The position numbers and the translations under genes were made by a program. 57,571 nt of DNA from JBOGJG01 sp050747825 (lineage in GTDB: Bacteria > Acidobacteriota > UBA6911 > RPQK01 > JBOGJG01). Shown one piece after another: positions 52,171 through 57,571 of the stretch. The notes under the pieces were generated by a model. It was not told the DNA's origin. It did not search any database and saw only the letters and a program-made list of their open reading frames with translations. The stretch is from positions 1 to 57,571 of the forward strand of contig JBOGJG010000321.1 of NCBI GenBank assembly GCA_050747825.1, written 5' to 3'. Position 1 is the first letter of the stretch; the number at the start of each line of letters is the position of its first letter.

Positions 52171-53508
52171 ATGAAAAGAATCGGTCGAAGGAATTTTCTC
52201 AAGGAATCTGTGGCCGCAGCCGGAGCCGGTTTGGGGCTCGGCGCAGCAGCGCCCGCTCTGCTGGCCCGTCCCGACATCAACGATACGGTCCGTATGGCCG
52301 TGGTCGGCATTCGCGGTAGAGGCAGAAGTCATATAAGCAACTTTGCCGGACGGCCCAAGGTAGAGATCGTGGCTCTGTGTGACGTTGACGAGAATATCCT
52401 GGCCCAAAGAGCCGATGATCTCGAAAAAAAGACGGGCAGGCGGCCCAGGCGTTTTATCGACATGCGCGAAGTTTTTGAGCAGAAGGACATCGACGCCGTA
52501 AGCTTCGCCACTCCCAATCACTGGCATTCGCTGGGCTCCATCTGGGCCTGCCAGGCCGGCAAGGACGTGTACGTCGAGAAGCCCTGCTCTCACAACGTCT
52601 GGGAAGGACGAAAACTGGTGGAGGCCGCCCGGAAGTACAATCGCATCGTCCAGCATGGCAGCAATGGCCGCAGCCGGCTGGATTTTCAGGAGGCGATCCA
52701 AAAGCTGCGCCAGGGGGTGATCGGGGACCTCTATATGGCCAAGGGACTCTGTTACAAGTGGCGAGACACCATCGGCCGTGCTCCGGACGAGCCCGCGCCG
52801 GCAGGCGTTCACTACGATCTGTGGCTGGGCCCGGCTCCGCAGCGGCCCTTCAGCCAGAACCGCTTTCATTACAAGTGGCACTGGCACTGGGACTACGGAA
52901 ACGGAGACATCGGCAATCAGGGCGTCCACCAGATGGATATCGCCCGCTGGGGACTGGGAGTAGGACTTCCCGCCAGGGTCCAGTCCGTAGGAGGGCATCT
53001 CATGTTCGATGATGACCAGGAGACGCCCAATATTCAGATCAGCACCTTTGAATACCCGGCGGACAAGCCAGAGGACAAGAAGCTGCTGGTTTTTGAAGTG
53101 CGGCACTGGATTTCCAACCACGAAGCCGGCATCGGCTCAGGCGAGGACAATGAGGTCGCCGTTCTCTTCTTCGGCTCGGAAGGTTATATGTCTCTAGGCT
53201 ACGGCGGCTACCGAACCTACCTGGGTAAGAAACGAGAACCGGGACCCAGCGGCTCGCCGGTGGATGGGAGTTCTCATTTCGCCAACTTCATTGCTGCCCT
53301 GCGCAGCCGGAAAATGGAAGACCTGAACGCCGAGATCCAAGAGGGCCATCTTTCTTCCTCCTTGTGCCATCTGGCCAATATTTCTTACAGGACGGGCCGC
53401 ACGCTGACCTTCAATCCGCAGAGCGAGAAGTTTATCAACGATCCGGAAGCAGATGCCCTGCTCAGGCGAGAGTACCGCTCGCCTTTTGTGGTTCCGGAGT
53501 CGGTCTGA
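52171..53508 (+). CDS. Tat-exported Gfo/Idh/MocA-family oxidoreductase
   Basis: This 445-aa protein starts at ATG 52171 with GGGAGGTGAG upstream; a longer open frame overlapping the MarR gene is rejected. A twin-arginine signal (GRRNFLKESVAAAGAG) predicts periplasmic export with cofactor bound. The nucleotide motif AVVGIRGRGRSHI, the EKPCSHNVWEG block with the catalytic-type Lys, and the HWDYGNGDIGNQGVHQMDIA segment identify the family. In related bacteria exported members act on sugars or sugar chains, including GH109-like glycosidase activity using bound NAD. It belongs to the operon with the sulfatase and epimerase. Confidence 0.92.
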   Translation: MKRIGRRNFLKESVAAAGAGLGLGAAAPALLARPDINDTVRMAVVGIRGRGRSHISNFAGRPKVEIVALCDVDENILAQRADDLEKKTGRRPRRFIDMREVFEQKDIDAVSFATPNHWHSLGSIWACQAGKDVYVEKPCSHNVWEGRKLVEAARKYNRIVQHGSNGRSRLDFQEAIQKLRQGVIGDLYMAKGLCYKWRDTIGRAPDEPAPAGVHYDLWLGPAPQRPFSQNRFHYKWHWHWDYGNGDIGNQGVHQMDIARWGLGVGLPARVQSVGGHLMFDDDQETPNIQISTFEYPADKPEDKKLLVFEVRHWISNHEAGIGSGEDNEVAVLFFGSEGYMSLGYGGYRTYLGKKREPGPSGSPVDGSSHFANFIAALRSRKMEDLNAEIQEGHLSSSLCHLANISYRTGRTLTFNPQSEKFINDPEADALLRREYRSPFVVPESV

Positions 53509-53522
53509 TGGAGAGGTGAGAC

Positions 53523-54784
53523 CTGAACCGGCGAGACTTTTTGTTGACTGCGGGTCTGGCCTCGGCTGGTTTCCGGCTCAGAAGCAACAGCCAGGGCGAG
53601 CGGCCAAACATTGTGCTGATGATCAGCGATGATCACGGCCGCGATGACCTGGGCTGCTACGGCAATCCGGTCGTCCAGACACCGAATCTGGACCGCCTGG
53701 CGGCCGAGGGAATTCGCTTTGGTCAGGCATTTTGCACGACCTCGAGCTGCAGCCCCAGCCGTTCGGTGATCCTGACAGGATTGCACAATCACGCCAACGG
53801 CATGTACGGCCTGCAGCGTGAATTTCACCATTTTAGCTCGCTGGATCACATCAGCAGCCTGCCTGTCATGCTCGCCGGAGCCGGTTACCGGACGGCGCGG
53901 ATGATCCGCACCGCGGACTTCCCTTCCGAAACTGGCCGGCTCCCAATCCTTTCGGCAACCGTCCCGAAGGATATCCCGGGATCGATACGATCAGGTATGA
54001 CCCACGAGAGATCCCTGTCCCGGCTTACCTCCCCGATAACCCGTACTGCCGGGCTGAACTGGCCGAGTATTACCAGTCCGTTTCCCGCCTGGACCAGGGT
54101 ATCGGGGAGCTGCTTCAGATTCTCAAAGATGCCGGCACATACGACAACACAGTCATCTTTTATATCTCCGATAATGGAATCGCCTTCCCGGGCGCCAAGA
54201 CCACGCTTTACGAACCGGGCATGCGGCTGCCCTGCATCGTTCGCACTCCCTGGCAGAAGAGACGAAGCGTCGAGCAGAATGCCATGATCAGTTGGACGGA
54301 TTTAACGCCCACCATTCTGGATTTTGCGGGCGCCTTGCGACAGGATGCCGAGCTTCAGGGCCGTTCCTTCAAGCCCATTCTGGAAGAGTCGGACCCGCAG
54401 GGGTGGGATGAAGTGTACGCCTCGCATTCTCTGCACGAGATCACCATGTATTGCCCCATGCGGGTTGTCCGCGACCGCAAGTACAAGCTGATCTGGAACA
54501 TTGACTACGGATCGCCGTTTCCATTCGCGTGGGATCTGATTGAATCCAGCACCTGGCAGAGTGTCATCCGCAGCGGGCAGTCTCACTATGGAAAGCGGAC
54601 GATCGAAGGCTTCATTCAGAGGTCCGAATTCGAGCTCTACGATCTGGAGAATGATCCTTTTGAGGTGCATAATCTGGCTGAGAGTCCCGCTTCCAAAGAG
54701 CTTCTTGAGGAACGCAAGGCCAGGCTCAAGGCCTTTCAGGCAAGGACCAATGACCCCTGGTACTATAAATGGGACTGCAAGTGA
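53523..54784 (+). pseudogene. Tat-exported sulfatase with internal deletion and CTG start
   Basis: The expected start, directly after GAGAGGTGAGAC, is CTG 53523 (LNRRDFLLTAG, a twin-arginine leader); no ATG is present. PNIVLMISDDHGRDDLGCYG carries metal ligands and TTSSCSPSRSVILTG carries the formylglycine cysteine motif CSPSR. After AGAGYRTARMIR the frame breaks near 53930, and about 60-100 residues are missing relative to family members. Coding resumes in another frame as NPFGNRPEGYPGIDTIRYDP and runs normally to the end (NTVIFYISDNGI, EFELYDLENDPFEVHNLAES). The protein would remove sulfate from polysaccharide but is now broken. It stops 12 bp before the epimerase gene. Confidence 0.85.
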
Positions 54785-54795
54785 GCGAGGAGAAC

Positions 54796-55725
54796 ATGAA
54801 ACTCAATCGAAGATCCTTTTTGGCAGGCGGCCTGGTGGCCGCTGAACTGGGCCGGCATTCGGCGCCGGCTTTTGGTGCTCCGGTCGAGAAGAAAAACGAT
54901 ATCAAGCTGGCCGTTTCCAGCTATTCATACTGGCACTTCGCCGAACAAAAGTTTCCCATTGAGACGGTCATCGACCGGGCCTCCGAACTGGGCGTGAGAG
55001 GGGTTGATGTGCTGCACCGGCAGATGGAGAGCGAAGAATTCGATTACCTGCGCAAGCTCAAGCGCCACGCCTTTGCGCGCGGCGTCGATCTGATTGCCCT
55101 ATCCATCCACCAGGACTTCGTGACCCCGGACGCCGAGGAGCGCCAGAGGGATATCAATCATACCGTCAAGTGCATCAAGCTGGCCTATGAAATGGGTATC
55201 CCCTGCATCCGCCTCAACTCCGGGCGCTGGGGCACCGCCGGGTCTTTCAATCGCCTCATGGAACTTCGCGGAATCGAGACACCCCTGGAAGGCTACACCA
55301 ACGACGATGCCTTCAAATGGGTCATCGATGCCATTGCCGGCTGCCTCAAGGAAGCCGAGCGCCACGGGGTGATCCTGGCTCTGGAAAATCACTGGGGACT
55401 GACCAGCACAGCGGAAGGCCTGCTGCGAATCGCGGAGGCCTTTGACTCCCCCTTCTTCGGAGTCCTGATGGACACGGGCAACTTCTTGGAAGAACCCTAT
55501 GAAAAGCTGGAGCAAATCGCCCCCAGGACGGTCTTCGTTCAGGTCAAGACCTACTATGGCGGCGGAGTGTGGTACGAGTTGGACCTGGATTATAAACGGG
55601 TCGCCCAAATCCTGCGCAGCGTCGGCTACACCGGCTATGTCGCCATTGAATTCGAGGGCAAGGAGGACGCCGCTACGGGCGTCCCCAAGAGCGTGGCCAT
55701 GCTGCGCGAGGCCTTTGAGATCTAA
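54796..55725 (+). CDS. Tat-exported sugar phosphate isomerase/epimerase-like protein
   Basis: This 309-aa protein starts at ATG 54796 behind GAGGAGAAC. A twin-arginine leader (LNRRSFLAGGLVAAELG) precedes a xylose-isomerase-like/AP-endonuclease-2 TIM barrel. Metal ligands are expected at LALENHWGLTS (Glu), VLMDTGNF (Asp), FVQVKTYYGG and AIEFEGKED (Glu), and all four strand-end motifs are present. The family includes sugar epimerases and 3-keto-sugar-processing proteins. It is the last gene of the operon and was presumably co-transcribed with the sulfatase. It appears intact. Confidence 0.88.
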   Translation: MKLNRRSFLAGGLVAAELGRHSAPAFGAPVEKKNDIKLAVSSYSYWHFAEQKFPIETVIDRASELGVRGVDVLHRQMESEEFDYLRKLKRHAFARGVDLIALSIHQDFVTPDAEERQRDINHTVKCIKLAYEMGIPCIRLNSGRWGTAGSFNRLMELRGIETPLEGYTNDDAFKWVIDAIAGCLKEAERHGVILALENHWGLTSTAEGLLRIAEAFDSPFFGVLMDTGNFLEEPYEKLEQIAPRTVFVQVKTYYGGGVWYELDLDYKRVAQILRSVGYTGYVAIEFEGKEDAATGVPKSVAMLREAFEI

Positions 55726-56019
55726 GCTCGCCAGCTATATAACCGCCCGCCGGGCGACGAGGGTGGACCCGATGGTGGTGCTGAGGTATGAGTGATCAAC
55801 GGCTGGCACCACTTGCCTGGTGTCGTCACCGCGTAGCATTTCTTAAATCCCGAGGGTTAACGGATTTTGAACCTGCTGTCAGTCAAACTCTCGAAGTCCG
55901 CGTGATTCAAGGTGAGAATCGTCTCCGCTCCACATTTTTCAGCGCTACCGGCTCAATTTCAACAATTCCCTCACGGACACGAATATCCACATGATATGTA
56001 AATCCGAGTGTAAGGACTC
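55726..56019 (-). pseudogene. Probable VapBC (AbrB/PIN) fossil
   Basis: On the minus strand two pieces appear. One, near 55935-56015, reads LGFTYHVDIRVREGIVEIEP, like an AbrB/VapB-type antitoxin. The other, near 55868-55935, reads GAETILTLNHADFESLTDSR followed by FKI, like the last strand and helix of a PIN toxin. The PIN piece then stops at a TAA, while the neighbouring frame continues VNPRDLRNA, a common PIN ending. Most of the toxin gene is missing between them. The match is by eye only. Confidence 0.4.
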
Positions 56020-57072
56020 TTACTCCCAGCCGGCGCCTCGGGTGCCGGTCTTTACCCGGGCCAAGTACATGTCGGCGGTGATGTAAAGCGAGGAGCCGTC
56101 GTCTCCCCAGGCGCAGTTGGCGGTGGCTTCCCCGGTGCGGATGGTGCCCAGGTGAGTGCCGTCAGGAGCGAATATTAGAACTCCGCCGGGGCCGGTGGCA
56201 AACAAATTGCCATGCTGATCCACCTTGAGTCCGTCGGGCAGTCCCTTCTCCTGGCCCACCCGCTGAGTAACGTCGAAAAAGACGCGGCCGTTGGCAATGC
56301 TGCCATCATCCTGTACATCATAGGCCATCCAGATCGCTCTTTCCGGGTCCGAGTTGGCGACGTACAGAATCTGCTCGTCAGGTGAGAAGGCGATCCCGTT
56401 GGGGCGAGTCAGTTCGTCAGTCAGAAGTGCCGGCTCTCCCTCCGGGCTCAGGCGATACACACCCTGAAATTCGAGATCTTTGGCGGGATCCTCCATTCCC
56501 TTTTCCAGTCCGTATGGCGGGTCGGTGAAGTAAAGGTCGCCGTTTGACTTAAAGCACAGGTCATTGGGACTGTTGAAGCGCTTCCCCTGGTAATTGTCGG
56601 CCAGGGTGACTTTCTCGCCGGGAGACTCCTCGCGGCTGACGCGGCGATCGCCGTGCTCGCACATCACCAGTCGCCCTTGCGAGTCCAGAGTGAGTCCATT
56701 CGTGCCGGGCTCGCCGCCCCGCCCGCTGGCGCCCGTATAGCCGCTGGGTTTCATGTAAAGGCTGATCCCCTGCCCCTCCTGCCATTTGAAAATGCTATTT
56801 TGCGGGATATCGGAAAACAGCAGGTAGCCGCCCCGAGGCACCCACACCGGGCCTTCGCTCCATTCGAAACCCTCGGACAGCCTCTCCAGCGCTGCATCCT
56901 GAGGAATGAGATCGTCCAGACGGGCATCGATCCGCTCGATGCTGCCAAAGGTCTCGTAGCTCTGCTGGGCGAGATCACCGGTAGCGGTAGCGCTCGGATC
57001 GACGTCCGGGCCCGTGCATCCCTGGAGAGTAAGAAGCACTGCTGGTGCCAATAGAAGGAGAGGTGTTTTCAT
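56020..57072 (-). CDS. SMP-30/gluconolactonase-family lipoprotein
   Basis: This 350-aa protein starts at the ATG at 57072 (MKTPLLLLAPAVLLTLQGC), giving a lipoprotein signal with lipobox LQGC; ATG 57081 is possible. The six-bladed beta propeller of the SMP-30/gluconolactonase family is visible: EGFEWSEGPVWVPRGGYLLF with the metal-binding Glu, GTNGLTLDSQGRLVMCEHGD, RFNSPNDLCFKSNGDLYFTD with the metal-binding Asn, TRPNGIAFSPDEQILYVANS and GLPDGLKVDQHGNLFATGPG with the catalytic Asp. It hydrolyses sugar lactones or similar esters at the cell surface or periplasm. It stands alone. Confidence 0.9.
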   Translation of the reverse strand: MKTPLLLLAPAVLLTLQGCTGPDVDPSATATGDLAQQSYETFGSIERIDARLDDLIPQDAALERLSEGFEWSEGPVWVPRGGYLLFSDIPQNSIFKWQEGQGISLYMKPSGYTGASGRGGEPGTNGLTLDSQGRLVMCEHGDRRVSREESPGEKVTLADNYQGKRFNSPNDLCFKSNGDLYFTDPPYGLEKGMEDPAKDLEFQGVYRLSPEGEPALLTDELTRPNGIAFSPDEQILYVANSDPERAIWMAYDVQDDGSIANGRVFFDVTQRVGQEKGLPDGLKVDQHGNLFATGPGGVLIFAPDGTHLGTIRTGEATANCAWGDDGSSLYITADMYLARVKTGTRGAGWE

Positions 57073-57207
57073 GCCGGTCATTTTGAAGCAGGGCCGGCAG
57101 ACGGTCAAGCAAGCCAGAGCTCGCGTGGCCGCTCCTTTACAGTCGCGGCTCGGATAAACGCCTTAGAACCGCCATTGATTTCTGCTGTGGTTGCTCTTCT
57201 TGCTTTA

Positions 57208-57348
57208 CTAATTTGTGATTTGGGATTGGTGATTTGGGATTGCTTCGACCGATCACCGCTAATTGGTGATTTGGGATTGGTGATTTGTGATTGCTTCGAC
57301 CCCCCAATCACAAATCACAAATCACCAATCACCAATCACCAATCACCT
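57208..57348. repeat. Heptamer array, opposite orientation of the 43585 repeat
   Basis: Words of type GATTTGTGATT/GGGATTGGT are followed by the core GTGATTGCTTCGACC (reverse complement of the core at 43585), then six or so CAATCAC/AAATCAC heptamers on the plus strand (57305-57348). The arrangement is itself an inverted repeat. Confidence 0.7.
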
Positions 57349-57360
57349 CCGAACAGGTGG

Positions 57361-57518
57361 ACGGGGGCATTGCCATGGCGAATCCCTACAACGGCCCGAT
57401 TGAAATCTTTATTGAGATGCTCGATGCCGGTCTGGAGGTCGAGCGGCAATGTACCCTAAGTATCCCGGCTAACGGCCACAAAGCTGTGCTGCTCTCCGAG
57501 CTGCTCCCAGGCTCCTAG
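57361..57518 (+). pseudogene. C-terminal fragment of a secreted Ig-like-domain protein
   Basis: The reading frame GGIAMANPYNGPIEIFIEML, then LEVERQCTLSIPANGHKAVL and LSELLPGS with a stop at 57516-57518, looks like the last beta-sandwich repeat of large acidobacterial extracellular proteins (GIAIANPS...LPANGH...ELFP pattern). The upstream part is replaced by the heptamer array, and the stop lies at the edge of a MITE-like end. It is a truncated fossil. Confidence 0.5.
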
Positions 57519-57571
57519 TGCTTCGTAACATAAATAAGTGCGCTATCGTCGCGAGCCGGGTACCCTATGGG
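57516..57571. mobile_element. Left end of a second MITE-like element, cut by window edge
   Basis: TAGTGCTTCG at 57516, followed by AAATAA, ATCG and GCCGGGTACCCTATGGG, matches parts of the element at 39824-40109 (TAGTGCTTCG and interior GCCGGGTACCCTCTGGG). The two are related but not identical. It continues beyond the window. Confidence 0.55.

Noticed and set aside
1..57571. tRNA, rRNA or riboswitch genes
   Set aside because: I looked for cloverleaf-like and rRNA-like stretches in the gene-free regions and recognised none. This was by eye and not exhaustive; a covariance-model scan would settle it.

Overview
The window looks like a chromosomal stretch of an acidobacterium or a close relative. 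It carries four very long (about 1,050-1,100 aa) TonB-dependent receptors of the Oar type, each with an N-terminal carboxypeptidase-regulatory domain, and no SusD partner. It also carries several Tat-exported oxidoreductases and PLP enzymes, a sulfatase, DUF1080, GH97 and PL10-type secreted carbohydrate proteins, and GC-rich codon use. The phylum is an inference from gene content; no rRNA or tRNA gene was recognised.

Layout. (1) 1-9012, minus strand: one probable operon of TonB receptor, ABC transporter (ATPase, permease, lipoprotein binding protein), SDR, RidA-like protein, DUF4392/glutamate-cyclase-like protein and a decayed aldehyde dehydrogenase. This is a route from outer membrane to cytoplasm for a small, probably amino-acid-like or lactam-like compound. 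(2) 9284-9948: a VapBC-type toxin-antitoxin pair. (3) 10005-20903: two paralogous Tat-exported class V (PvdN/isopenicillin-N-epimerase-like) PLP enzymes, a MocR regulator, a TonB receptor, a secreted beta-propeller/CehA-type metallohydrolase and a Tat-exported RidA-like protein. This is the best candidate for an undescribed periplasmic system. (4) 21121-24411: a second copy of the region 1 receptor, sharing a 17-bp inverted repeat upstream of its gene. (5) 24643-30984: a DUF4440 protein, an acetamidase/formamidase, a GH97 glycosidase, an esterase pseudogene and a PL10-like secreted lyase. (6) 31000-36400: a gene graveyard with nucleotidyltransferase, MFS, acyl-CoA ligase and sodium symporter pseudogenes, broken up by a HicBA module and small hypothetical genes. 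(7) 36522-39821: a fourth TonB receptor. (8) 39824-41900: a MITE-like element and a dead transposase. (9) 41897-50878: a Gfo/Idh oxidoreductase, a truncated amidohydrolase, a secreted SIS protein, a 1,145-aa multi-domain hydrolase and a DUF1961/beta-helix protein. (10) 50968-55725: an esterase remnant, a DUF2784 protein and an operon of MarR, Gfo/Idh oxidoreductase, broken sulfatase and sugar epimerase. (11) 56020-57571: a lipoprotein of the SMP-30 family, heptamer repeats, a gene fragment and the start of a second MITE.

Two whole-window features stand out. Broken genes are unusually frequent (about a dozen, many with both frameshifts and internal deletions), pointing to genome erosion or to a low-accuracy assembly. 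Short 7-9-nt words are tandemly repeated in many intergenic spaces, often beside truncated genes.
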